Assembly (NCBI GenBank): GCA_001566965.1 | Contig: LSNW01000032.1 | Location: forward strand, 1 to 64,000 | Reading direction: 5' to 3' | Length of the DNA: 64,000 nt | Source of the DNA: Methylothermaceae bacteria B42 | Lineage (GTDB): Bacteria; Pseudomonadota; Gammaproteobacteria; Methylococcales; Methylothermaceae | Part shown: one piece after another, positions 54,263 through 61,405 of the stretch | Position numbering within the stretch: position 1 is the first letter of the stretch | Layout: the number at the start of each line of letters is the position of its first letter | Program-made: the position numbers and the translations under genes | Notes under the pieces: model-generated | Database searches by the model: none | What the model saw: only the letters and a program-made list of their open reading frames with translations | What the model was told of the DNA's origin: nothing

Positions 54263-54491
54263 CAGGCAGCAGCTCCTTGGCCTCGACGTGCTGTCCTTTG
54301 CGGATGTTTTCTACCGCTTCGAGCAACCGGCGGCGGTTGGCCGGTTCCTTCAATAGATAGGCGGTTTCGTCTTCCCCGGCCAGACGCCGGAAGCGCAGGA
54401 ACTCGATGAATTTTAGCACCTCGCGGGCTTCCTCTTCGGGTAGCTCCCTTACAACTTCTATGATTTTTTCAGTAGTCTCTTCAGAGCACAT
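54255..54491 (-). CDS. Hybrid antitoxin of the YoeB pair
   Basis: A 78-residue antitoxin. The N-terminal part (EKIIEVVRELPEEEAREVLK and FIEFLRFRRLAGE) resembles the small helical DUF2281-type domain rather than the Phd/YefM DNA-binding fold. The C-terminal part (YLLKEPANRRRLLEAVENI) matches the toxin-neutralising tail of YefM. It is therefore a chimera of a new N-terminus with a YefM-like tail. It begins 2 bases before the integrase stop on the same strand, so the three genes are co-transcribed. Confidence 0.85.
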   Translation of the reverse strand: MCSEETTEKIIEVVRELPEEEAREVLKFIEFLRFRRLAGEDETAYLLKEPANRRRLLEAVENIRKGQHVEAKELLPDD

Positions 54492-54493
54492 GG

Positions 54494-55708
54494 TTAACCC
54501 TCCTTTCGTTGCAATGGGGTGATTGTGGCAGTATCCCGTACCCCCGCCGCCTTTAGGATGAAGTCGGTTATCCTCTGCATTGGCTCCCGCAAACGCTCAA
54601 CATCCGCAATGATGTATCCGGCGGTAACGTCTCCCGTCATAGAATGATTCAGCAGCCGCTTCAGGGCGTAAGCGGGAATGTCTAGCGATTCAGCAATGGT
54701 GGCAAACGTCCGGCGTAGGTCGTAGGGGCTGAACTCGATCCCCACCAGGCGGGCAATCTTCTCCCTGGAGTAACGGAAATTGGTCGGTATCCGCCCTCTA
54801 TCGTCCGCAAAGACGTATTCCCAGTCAGCGGGAAGGAGGGATTTCAGCAGGTCCATGAGGTAATCGGACAAGGGGAGGGTATGCGGCCTGTGGGCCTTTG
54901 TCTCAGGCAGGATAAATGTCCCGGCTTTCAGTTCCACATCCTGCCAGCGCAACCGCGCCGCCTCTGAAGGCCGGAGGCCGGTGAGAAGCTGGAAGCGAAA
55001 CAGGGCGGCATGGTGCGGGTTAATCTCGTCCAGGGCCTGCCAGAAGGCAGGGAGTTCATGGGGTTTGATATAACGTTGGCGCCGTTGCGGCCGCTTCCAG
55101 GCACGGGTATCGGAGAGAATCTGAACTGGGTTATAGAGCAGCAGCGGCGTTCCGTCCTCCCACCGGTGCCGGTTGGCGGCAAAATTCAGCACTGCCCGAA
55201 GGTTACGCATCCACAGGCTGGCGGCCGCCCCGCTTGTGCCCCGCTCACATAGTTGACGGTATCTCCTTAGCACCATCTCCGGGGTGAGGGAAAGGATTGG
55301 TTTGTCGATCCAGTCCCCCCAGCCGTAGCGCATGGAAGCCTCCAAGTCCTTCAGGCTCCGTGCGGAAAGGGGGCGGGTGTTGCGGTACTCCTCAACCGCC
55401 TCGCGCAAAGTCAGGGCTTCGGCCTGGCGGCGGCGCTTTTCCTTCACGGGATTCTTCCCTTCTGCGATTTCACCAAGGAGTTTCTGGGCCTCCCGCCGCG
55501 CCTGCTCTACGGTCATGGCAGGGAAGCGGCCTAGCGTGATGTCAAGCGGTTTGCCGTTAACTTTACGGTATAGCCTGAAGGTCTTTGTACCGGTGGGGGT
55601 GATACGCAGCGTCAGCCCAGGGGTCTTGGTGTCATAATAACGAACCCGCCCCTTTTCTGGGACGGGGAGCGATTCCAGGGAGCGCTTGGTGAAGTTGATC
55701 TTTTTCAT
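54494..55708 (-). CDS. int: Tyrosine recombinase (P4-type integrase)
   Basis: A 404-residue integrase. The N-terminal DUF4102-type arm-binding domain is TPGLTLRITPTGTKTFRLYR with LGRFPAMTVEQARREAQKLL; the core-binding domain follows; and the catalytic domain contains LLTGLRPSEAARLRW (box I Arg), HTLPLS, DLRRTFAT (box II Arg), LLNHS (His) and VTAGYI (nucleophile Tyr). Box II begins with Tyr (YDLRR) where most relatives have His. The ATG at 55708 lies within the paired arm-like repeats, so the protein may regulate its own synthesis. It recombines the tRNA-Lys 3' ends. Confidence 0.94.
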   Translation of the reverse strand: MKKINFTKRSLESLPVPEKGRVRYYDTKTPGLTLRITPTGTKTFRLYRKVNGKPLDITLGRFPAMTVEQARREAQKLLGEIAEGKNPVKEKRRRQAEALTLREAVEEYRNTRPLSARSLKDLEASMRYGWGDWIDKPILSLTPEMVLRRYRQLCERGTSGAAASLWMRNLRAVLNFAANRHRWEDGTPLLLYNPVQILSDTRAWKRPQRRQRYIKPHELPAFWQALDEINPHHAALFRFQLLTGLRPSEAARLRWQDVELKAGTFILPETKAHRPHTLPLSDYLMDLLKSLLPADWEYVFADDRGRIPTNFRYSREKIARLVGIEFSPYDLRRTFATIAESLDIPAYALKRLLNHSMTGDVTAGYIIADVERLREPMQRITDFILKAAGVRDTATITPLQRKEG

Positions 55709-55734
55709 CGGGCCTACCTCGGGCCTACCTCAGA
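55709..55734. repeat. Paired GGGCCTACCTC repeats at the right end of the element
   Basis: CGGGCCTACCT (55709-55719) is repeated directly from 55720 as CGGGCCTACCTCAGA, 11 bases apart. Orientation and spacing match the pair at 49466-49491. It lies just upstream of the integrase start codon. Confidence 0.7.
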
Positions 55735-55836
55735 GGGTAATTTCAGGGAAATTTCGTTAAGGTAGCGTAGAGTATAAGCCATTGATGCGCTTAGGTAAAG
55801 TAGATGACAATAAGGGATGTTAAGTTGCGAGGGAAA

Positions 55837-55886
55837 GGACTCTTAATCCGTCGGTCGAAGGTTCGAATCCTTCACGGCCCATCAAT
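55837..55886 (+). repeat. Right attachment site (attR)
   Basis: An exact 50-base copy of the tRNA-Lys 3' portion (GGACTCTTAATCC to CCCATCAAT). It lacks the 5' part and so is not a tRNA gene. It marks the right boundary of the element; 55735-55836 between it and the integrase shows no gene. Confidence 0.95.
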
Positions 55887-55923
55887 CACGGTTCCCGCTT
55901 TTGGCCAATAGAAGCGTAGTCGG

Positions 55924-55958
55924 TTAAAGAAGCTTTGATTTAATCAAAGCTTCTTTAA
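55924..55958. terminator. Perfect 17-bp palindrome, probable bidirectional terminator
   Basis: TTAAAGAAGCTTTGATT (55924-55940) is exactly inverted at 55942-55958 with a one-base centre. T-rich ends on both strands make it a bidirectional terminator candidate. On the minus strand it overlaps the last codons (LKKL) and stop of the DUF2797 gene. Before the element inserted, it would have stood about 40 bases after tRNA-Lys. Confidence 0.65.
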
Positions 55959-56774
55959 GTCAACTTCATAACCGGCAAATTTGCGAATATTGATGACGCC
56001 GCCGTCAAAAATTAAATATTGTCCTTTGATGCCAAGCAGTTTCCCCGCCGCTTCAGGGGCCTTATCAAAATTAAAGGCCTTTATTTTTGCAGGGTATTCC
56101 AACACCGGATAATGAATAGCCGTTGTGACAGCTTCCGGCAGCCATCGGATGGCATTTGTTTCGAATGAAGTAGCCGCTTGTTCTATTTCTTGTCCGCAAA
56201 GTGTCAACAACCGGTCCCGTTGACCTTCCAAATCTAATGCTTCCGCCTGGCTTTTGAGCATTTTCTGCCAGTGGGTGCGGTCGCTGACATGTTGTTTCAG
56301 AATGACTTCCAACAGTCCCGCCAAATAACGGGAAGTCACCTCCAAAATAGGGAGGGCTTGCACTGCGCCTTGGTCAATCCAGCGGGTTGGAATTTGTCCC
56401 CGCCGGGTAATGCCGACTTTAAGGCCCGAAGAATTGGCCAGATAAACGATATGAGGCTGAAAGCAATGGCTTTCTCCCCACTCAGGCTCGCGGCAAGTGC
56501 CTTGATGGTAATGACACAACTCGGGCTTGATAATACAGGTATCGCAGCGGGCCAGTTTGCGGAAGCAGGGGAAACAGTAGCCTTGATTGAAACTCTTGGA
56601 AGTTTTCCGGCCACAGTGGATACAGTTAATGGTACCTGAGTAAGTCAGTTTGAATTGTTGGCCCAGCAGCGGATTGAGATCGATGATTTGATCGCTCAGG
56701 GGCAAGGCATAAAGGGCATTTCCACGATCATCCAAAGCCGTGTGCATTTTGCGCAAATTGCCGAGGTATTTCAT
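55944..56774 (-). CDS. DUF2797 protein with zinc-ribbon and GIY-YIG-like segment
   Basis: A 276-residue DUF2797 family protein of unknown function. Four to eight Cys in CIHCGRKTSKSFNQGYCFPC and CDTCIIKPELCHYHQGTC (residues ~55-95) form two zinc-ribbon knuckles. Then VYLANSSGLKVGITR and RWIDQGA resemble the GIY-YIG nuclease core, with GLKVGIT in place of the second tripeptide and a following Arg. A QSWEP-like C-terminal domain follows. The ATG at 56774 gives the family start; an upstream extension to 56861 has no homology. It is divergent from ppa with a 37-base gap. Confidence 0.85.
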   Translation of the reverse strand: MKYLGNLRKMHTALDDRGNALYALPLSDQIIDLNPLLGQQFKLTYSGTINCIHCGRKTSKSFNQGYCFPCFRKLARCDTCIIKPELCHYHQGTCREPEWGESHCFQPHIVYLANSSGLKVGITRRGQIPTRWIDQGAVQALPILEVTSRYLAGLLEVILKQHVSDRTHWQKMLKSQAEALDLEGQRDRLLTLCGQEIEQAATSFETNAIRWLPEAVTTAIHYPVLEYPAKIKAFNFDKAPEAAGKLLGIKGQYLIFDGGVINIRKFAGYEVDLKKL

Positions 56775-56811
56775 AATGAATAGTTTTGTTAATTCTTGAA
56801 GGAGAGACTTT

Positions 56812-57360
56812 ATGGCCTTGATGCGCGTCAGCTCTGGCACCAATCTGCCCCACGATATCAACGTTGTTATCGAAATTCCAGCCTACAGCGATCCGGTCAA
56901 ATATGAAATCGACAAAGAAACCGGCGCTTTGTTTGTGGATCGTTTCATGGGCACCGCCATGCAGTACCCTTGTAATTACGGCTACGTTCCCCATACGTTG
57001 TCCGATGATGGGGATCCTGTGGATGTCCTGGTAATTGCGCCGTGGAAACTGATTTCAGGTTCCGTCGTCCATTGTCGCCCCATTGGCATGTTGGAGATGG
57101 AGGATGAATCTGGTATTGACGCCAAAGTCCTGGCAGTCCCGGTGGATAAACTAACTCCACTTTACACCCATATCAGCTCTTTCCGGGACGTTCCCAAGGC
57201 GCAACTGGATCAGATCGCTCACTTTTTCGAACATTACAAGGATCTGGAACCTGGCAAATGGGTCAAGGTAAAAGATTGGCTGGGGCCGGAAGAAGCCAAG
57301 GAGGAAATCATAAACAGCATTAAGTGTTATCAAGAAGCGGCAGAGAAACCTCAATTTTAA
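56812..57360 (+). CDS. ppa: Inorganic pyrophosphatase
   Basis: Family I soluble pyrophosphatase, cleaving PPi to two phosphates with Mg2+. The signature [10 protein letters not shown] near residue 65 provides the metal-binding aspartates, and [15 protein letters not shown] with the catalytic Lys/Glu lies near residue 30. 182 residues fits the hexameric bacterial form (E. coli 176). AAGGAGAG precedes the ATG. It converges on moaE, overlapping its 3' end by 4 bases. Confidence 0.96.
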   Translation: MALMRVSSGTNLPHDINVVIEIPAYSDPVKYEIDKETGALFVDRFMGTAMQYPCNYGYVPHTLSDDGDPVDVLVIAPWKLISGSVVHCRPIGMLEMEDESGIDAKVLAVPVDKLTPLYTHISSFRDVPKAQLDQIAHFFEHYKDLEPGKWVKVKDWLGPEEAKEEIINSIKCYQEAAEKPQF

Positions 57361-57791
57361 ACAGCATTATTGTTGCTGACCCAGCGCTCACCACTGGGAA
57401 GTTTTTCCTTTTTCCAGAACGGGGCCCGGCTTTTGAGTGCTTCCATGATATATCGGCAAGCATCGAATGCAGGCCCCCGATGGGCGGACCAAACCACGAC
57501 TAAAACAATAGGCTCGCCGGGATGAATTTCACCCACCCGGTGTGCTACCAATGCTTCCAGGAATTGCCATCGTTCCTTGGCTTCCGCGATGATTTTTTCC
57601 AATTCCCGTTCGGTCATTCCAGGGTAATGCTCGAGAAATAACCGCTCGACCGAATCGCCTTGGTTGAAATCCCGCATGGTGCCAACAAAGCTTGCGGTTG
57701 CGCCATAACTTCCAGGCTCTAGATAAGATGCCTGATGGTTAAGAAGCAACTGGAATGGATCGAAAGGTTGGGGTTTCAATTGAACCGTCAT
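57357..57791 (-). CDS. moaE: Molybdopterin synthase catalytic subunit MoaE
   Basis: MoaE converts precursor Z (cPMP) to molybdopterin using sulfur carried by MoaD. The family strands [17 protein letters not shown] near residue 30 and [15 protein letters not shown] are visible, as is [19 protein letters not shown] near residue 85 with the active-site HRVG. The Lys-rich C-terminus APFWKKEKL supplies the catalytic Lys pair. 144 residues is normal. It follows moaD by 3 bases. Confidence 0.95.
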   Translation of the reverse strand: MTVQLKPQPFDPFQLLLNHQASYLEPGSYGATASFVGTMRDFNQGDSVERLFLEHYPGMTERELEKIIAEAKERWQFLEALVAHRVGEIHPGEPIVLVVVWSAHRGPAFDACRYIMEALKSRAPFWKKEKLPSGERWVSNNNAV

Positions 57792-57794
57792 TAC

Positions 57795-58025
57795 TTAGCC
57801 TCCAGTGACAGGGGGGAAAAACGCCACTTCATCGCCCGCTTTGACCACTGTATCAGGCTTTGCGTATTCCATGTTGACTGCCATCAGGATGTTATCCGGC
57901 AAGGACTCGCCGGTGAGCTCCTGCCAGACTGATGCCACTGTCTGCTCCGGTTTGGGAGAGAGGGTCTTTTGTTCAATTTGCCATTGTTCGCTGAGGCTGG
58001 CAAATAACCGTACTTGAATTGTCAC
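57795..58025 (-). CDS. moaD: Molybdopterin synthase sulfur-carrier subunit MoaD
   Basis: A 76-residue ubiquitin-fold protein ending PPVTGG; the terminal Gly-Gly is adenylated and thiocarboxylated by MoeB. The start is GTG at 58025, preceded by GAGGAAAG, giving MTIQVRLFASL, the family's N-terminus; an upstream in-frame start has no support. It is the first gene of moaD-moaE, divergent from moaC. Confidence 0.94.
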   Translation of the reverse strand: MTIQVRLFASLSEQWQIEQKTLSPKPEQTVASVWQELTGESLPDNILMAVNMEYAKPDTVVKAGDEVAFFPPVTGG

Positions 58026-58129
58026 ATTCTTTCCTCTTTTGAATTTGATACGACCATGAGACAAAAATCCAAGGTTAGAGTTGAAGCCTACTATACAATA
58101 AGGATCTCCCTTAATTTTTGGAATAACCG

Positions 58130-58606
58130 ATGTCGAAACTGACTCATTTTAATACAGCAGGTGAAGCCCGCATGGTTGACGTTGGCGAGAAACCGCCAAC
58201 CCGGCGCCGGGCGGTTGCGGAAGGGTTCATTGAAATGCAGCCAGCCACCCTGGAGCTGATTCTGAAAGGAGGCCACAAAAAAGGGGACGTGCTCGGGATT
58301 GCAAGAATTGCGGGGATCATGGCTAGCAAAAAAACCGCCGACTTGATCCCCTTGTGCCACCCCATCGCTTTGACGAAAGTGGAAATTGATTTTCAACCTG
58401 AAACCGCCACTCGCCGCATCCGCTGTCTATCAACCGTAGAGACGACAGGACCCACCGGGGTGGAAATGGAAGCGCTCACCGCCGTTCAAATAGCGTTGCT
58501 GACCATCTACGACATGTGCAAAGCCGTCGACCGGGAGATGACCATGCTGTCTATTCGGTTATTGGAAAAGAGCGGCGGCCGTAGCGGTCATTGGACCCGG
58601 GAATGA
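58130..58606 (+). CDS. moaC: Cyclic pyranopterin monophosphate synthase MoaC
   Basis: MoaC forms cPMP from the MoaA product in molybdenum-cofactor synthesis. The 158-residue protein has [16 protein letters not shown] at the start, the [10 protein letters not shown] motif near residue 75 (catalytic region), [16 protein letters not shown], and the ending [10 protein letters not shown]. moaC lies divergent to moaD-moaE with 104 bases between; moaA and moaB are not in the window. Confidence 0.96.
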   Translation: MSKLTHFNTAGEARMVDVGEKPPTRRRAVAEGFIEMQPATLELILKGGHKKGDVLGIARIAGIMASKKTADLIPLCHPIALTKVEIDFQPETATRRIRCLSTVETTGPTGVEMEALTAVQIALLTIYDMCKAVDREMTMLSIRLLEKSGGRSGHWTRE

Positions 58607-58671
58607 TGGGCAAAATATTTGTCTAATCTCACAGAGAATTTTTAACCCCAACGTATTTTAAGGAAAAGAAT

Positions 58672-59580
58672 ATGTTTCGATACAGCAAGTTTTTTCTATT
58701 GTTCTCAACCGCGCTCATTCTTGCGCTTTCTTCTATCGGCGGCGCCGAAGCGAAACGCTTTGGCGGCGGCCGGTCATTTGGCGGTAAATCCTTTTATAGC
58801 CAACCTTTCAAACGGTCCCAGCTGCAACGGCAACGCACCTTCAACCAACAAAAAGCCATTCAACGCAATCAAACCAGCCGTCAATCCTGGCGCAACCGGG
58901 GCGGCCTTTTGGGATGGCTGGCGCCATTCGCCATCGGCGGATTGTTGGGGGCGTTATTTTTCGGCGGCGCTTTCGAACATTTGAATTTAATGGATATCTT
59001 GGTATTCGGAGGGCTGGCGTTGTTGGCTTTTAAGTTACTTTCGCGCCGTTCAGGCGCCGCCGCGGAAACCCCGGTGGGCGCCATGGGGGATTATGCCAAC
59101 GCTGGCTTTCGCGAAAAAACCAGCGCGCCGTTTGATACCGATATCCTTGGTAAAAAAGACCGTAGCCAGCCTTTATCAAGCCATGACTTGCCGGCGGAAA
59201 TTGAAATTCCTTCGGATTTCGATCTGCAGGGATTTTTGGAAGGGGCCAAACGGGCATTCAGACAGCTTCAGGAAGCCTGGAATCGAAATGAATTGGCCGA
59301 GATCCGCGGACTGACCACCGATGAAGTATTCATCGAAATCAAACGGCAAAAAGCAATGGCCGATCATGATTTGCCTGTCAAAATCCTGGATTTGGATGCT
59401 GAGCTGGTGGGTTTTGAGGAAGATGCCCACTACCAACAGGCAAGTGTTCTGTTTACTGCCAGAATCCAGGAGGGCTCACACTCGCCTGAAACTATCCAAG
59501 AGGTCTGGCATTTTGTTCGTCCACGACGGGGATTCAATGCCACCTGGCAATTGGACGGGATCCAGCAAGTGGAAGACTAA
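58672..59580 (+). CDS. Tim44-like domain protein
   Basis: A 302-residue exported or membrane protein. The N-terminal signal (FLLFSTALILALSSIGGAEA) is followed by a Gly/Arg/Gln-rich low-complexity stretch (RFGGGRSFGGKSF) and two or three hydrophobic spans (about residues 80-125). The C-terminal ~150 residues form the Tim44-like domain, with FLEGAKRAFRQLQEAWNRN and DEVFIEIKRQ. Bacterial relatives are membrane proteins of uncertain role. The gene is monocistronic by appearance; AAGGAAAAG precedes the ATG. Confidence 0.85.
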   Translation: MFRYSKFFLLFSTALILALSSIGGAEAKRFGGGRSFGGKSFYSQPFKRSQLQRQRTFNQQKAIQRNQTSRQSWRNRGGLLGWLAPFAIGGLLGALFFGGAFEHLNLMDILVFGGLALLAFKLLSRRSGAAAETPVGAMGDYANAGFREKTSAPFDTDILGKKDRSQPLSSHDLPAEIEIPSDFDLQGFLEGAKRAFRQLQEAWNRNELAEIRGLTTDEVFIEIKRQKAMADHDLPVKILDLDAELVGFEEDAHYQQASVLFTARIQEGSHSPETIQEVWHFVRPRRGFNATWQLDGIQQVED

Positions 59581-59669
59581 ATCTCCCACTGCGCCTTCCC
59601 AATTGGGATGAATTCCAAGCAGTACCGGAACATGCCAAAACCACAGGCATGTTCCGGTTTTAACGTTTT

Positions 59670-59847
59670 ACCTAAATTTTGCAAGTGATTCGAGCTCCGA
59701 GGGTGTCAAGCAAGGTTTTAGGCAAGGCGGCAAACCAATTTTCGCGCAGGAGTAGCAGCGCTACTTCGAGCATAAAATTGGTGCAGCCAACGCAGCATAA
59801 AGGCTTGATTTGGCAGCCAAATGCCGAAACATTTGCATAACTTAGGT
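59670..59847. repeat. 178-bp palindromic repeat, long form of a dispersed family
   Basis: It begins ACCTAAATTTTGCAAGTGATTC and ends ATTTGCATAACTTAGGT, inverted relative to the start. An inner stem has CCAATTTTCGCGC against GCATAAAATTGG with the GTAGCAGCGCTAC palindrome at its tip. The left ~55 bases match the 81-bp repeat at 19007-19087. It ends 5 bases from the stop codon of the next gene. The interval 59581-59669 also contains a small GCATGTTCCGG repeat pair that may terminate the Tim44-like gene. Confidence 0.75.
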
Positions 59848-59852
59848 TTCAA

Positions 59853-60314
59853 TTATTGGGATTGCGGAACCTGGACATCGTTCAAGGTCAGTCCTCCGAG
59901 ATCCCAATTGTCAATATCAGCCATATCACCGCCTTCATGCTTGATTTGGCACACATAATTCTTTCGCACCATGGGATCTCCGGGATGCGGCCGCACATCT
60001 ACATGGGATTTGATAATAAAACGGCCAAATCCGATATCCCAGGAATCATAATCCCTGTCGGAAAAAATCAACGTGGCATCATCGTCAAATTTGTCCTTGA
60101 CGAATTGATTACATTGGAGCAGTGCCATGGCGGTTCGGGAGTCATGCACTTCAGTCATTTGTCCGGACTGTTTTGGATCGCCCGTAAACACGCTGCTATC
60201 TAGCACCTTAAAGACAAACGGCACGATTGCCTTATTGAGTAACACGTACAATGCCACCACGTAAACCGCTAGCATGACAAGGGAATATTTATTTTGAATC
60301 AACTTTTGAAACAT
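59853..60314 (-). CDS. Hypothetical membrane-anchored protein
   Basis: A 153-residue protein with one N-terminal span (YSLVMLAVYVVALYVLLN) and a periplasmic-type remainder containing two Cys (LLQCNQF and NYVCQIKHE) that could form a disulfide, plus an acidic FSDRDYDSWDIGFG segment. No family recognised. GAGG lies 7 bases before the ATG at 60314; a GTG at 60320 is also possible. It stands alone, with an AT-rich promoter-like region upstream (60321-60521) shared with the next divergent gene. Confidence 0.6.
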   Translation of the reverse strand: MFQKLIQNKYSLVMLAVYVVALYVLLNKAIVPFVFKVLDSSVFTGDPKQSGQMTEVHDSRTAMALLQCNQFVKDKFDDDATLIFSDRDYDSWDIGFGRFIIKSHVDVRPHPGDPMVRKNYVCQIKHEGGDMADIDNWDLGGLTLNDVQVPQSQ

Positions 60315-60521
60315 GGTCACCTCTTCTGTTCGAAGCCATCATCCTAATTCTATTAGGGAAGTTCACGTTTTTGACGAACATATATCACTATAGTTCTACC
60401 GTACCCTCGCCTTGGAAATCATACTGTCTTCAAGGGTTTTTGGCTAGACAATGGTTGTACTAGCCAAAATTAGTGTGTAATTTAGATTATTGAATTTCAC
60501 CAACTAGAAAAACGGTTCAAA

Positions 60522-61295
60522 ATGACTGTGGGGAAAGCACTGCTTGACAGTAAAAAAGATTTACTGATCTCTGGAATCACCTTTGTCGGTATTGCGCTTT
60601 GTCTGTATTTGGATTCACTAGCAGACTTGAAGTTACAAAACGCGCTGGGGCAATGCGCCTGGGTGGCTTTGTTTGGGTTACTTATCTGGGAATCCAACCT
60701 GGTACGGTTGCAGGTATTGATTGCCGTACTGTTCGCCACTGCGGGAGAACATTTCGCCTCAGGTTATATGGGCGGTTATATTTACCAATTCCATAACATT
60801 CCCGCTTATATTCCGCCAGGCCACGGTATGGTGTATCTAACCGCAGTAGCATTGGCCCGTTCCCCGATATTTCAACTATTTCAACGCCCTATAATTTGGA
60901 GTGTCTTGCTGATAATGGGGCTTTGGTCGTTATGGGGCGTCACCTTTGCCGGGCGCGGTGACTGGATTGGCATGATCTTGTTTTTAGTCTATTTACCCTG
61001 GGTGCTATGGGGACGGGCGCCATTGGTTTACACTGCCGCGTTCTTTGTCACCACCCATCTTGAATTGATAGGCACCTCTCTGGGAACTTGGACTTGGGTA
61101 CCCCTGGATCCCATTTTATCTCTCCCCCAAGGCAACCCTCCCAGCGGCGTGGCCGCCTGGTATTGCTTGGTCGATGCCGTTGCCTTAGGTGGCGCTACCT
61201 ATATCTTGAACAGTCTCTCTTGGGTGAACTCTCTGTCTTCTTCGCTGTTTACCCATGAAACCGGGGACTGGGTTAGTGTTGTTGCTGAGGATTAG
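60522..61295 (+). CDS. Hypothetical integral membrane protein
   Basis: A 257-residue protein with seven or eight predicted spans (for example LLISGITFVGIALCLYL and ILFLVYLPWVLWG). It contains an EHFASGYMGGYIYQF motif (about residues 67-81) and PPGHGMVYL with a His and Gly that look conserved in character, and THLELIGT near residue 180. I do not recognise a named family. Acidic residues and histidines near the membrane boundary could bind a metal or lipid, but this is only suggestive. A strong terminator follows. Confidence 0.65.
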   Translation: MTVGKALLDSKKDLLISGITFVGIALCLYLDSLADLKLQNALGQCAWVALFGLLIWESNLVRLQVLIAVLFATAGEHFASGYMGGYIYQFHNIPAYIPPGHGMVYLTAVALARSPIFQLFQRPIIWSVLLIMGLWSLWGVTFAGRGDWIGMILFLVYLPWVLWGRAPLVYTAAFFVTTHLELIGTSLGTWTWVPLDPILSLPQGNPPSGVAAWYCLVDAVALGGATYILNSLSWVNSLSSSLFTHETGDWVSVVAED

Positions 61296-61366
61296 ATAGG
61301 GCCAATATTAAGGCAGACTGTTTTTTGTCTGAAGTAAATGCCCACATAACTTGGTATGAGTTGAAT

Positions 61367-61401
61367 ACACGGCACCGCTTAAAATCGGTGCCGTGTTTTT
61401 T
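61367..61401 (+). terminator. Rho-independent terminator between the membrane gene and metE
   Basis: ACACGGCACCG (61367-61377) and CGGTGCCGTGT (61386-61396) form an 11-bp stem with an 8-base loop followed by TTTTTT on the plus strand. It stops transcription toward the convergent metE. Confidence 0.9.
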
Positions 61402-61405
61402 CATT

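Larger units (their letters stand above)
49373..55886. mobile_element. Satellite-like integrative element in tRNA-Lys
   Basis: The element is bounded by 50-bp direct repeats taken from the 3' half of tRNA-Lys. All nine genes run on the minus strand from the right end: integrase, antitoxin, YoeB toxin, an unknown coiled-coil-like protein, an AlpA-like DNA-binding protein, a primase/helicase, a small overlapping gene, a TubC-like protein and SSB. There are no structural, packaging, lysis or conjugation genes. This gene set resembles P4-like satellites and other replication-competent integrative elements that use a helper for spread. The intact tRNA is at the left, while the integrase is at the right end. 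Confidence 0.88.

Noticed and set aside
61296-61405. Riboswitch upstream of metE
   Set aside because: This gap is downstream of metE. The true upstream gap (63695-63794) is too short and carries MetR-like boxes instead of a cobalamin or SAM leader.
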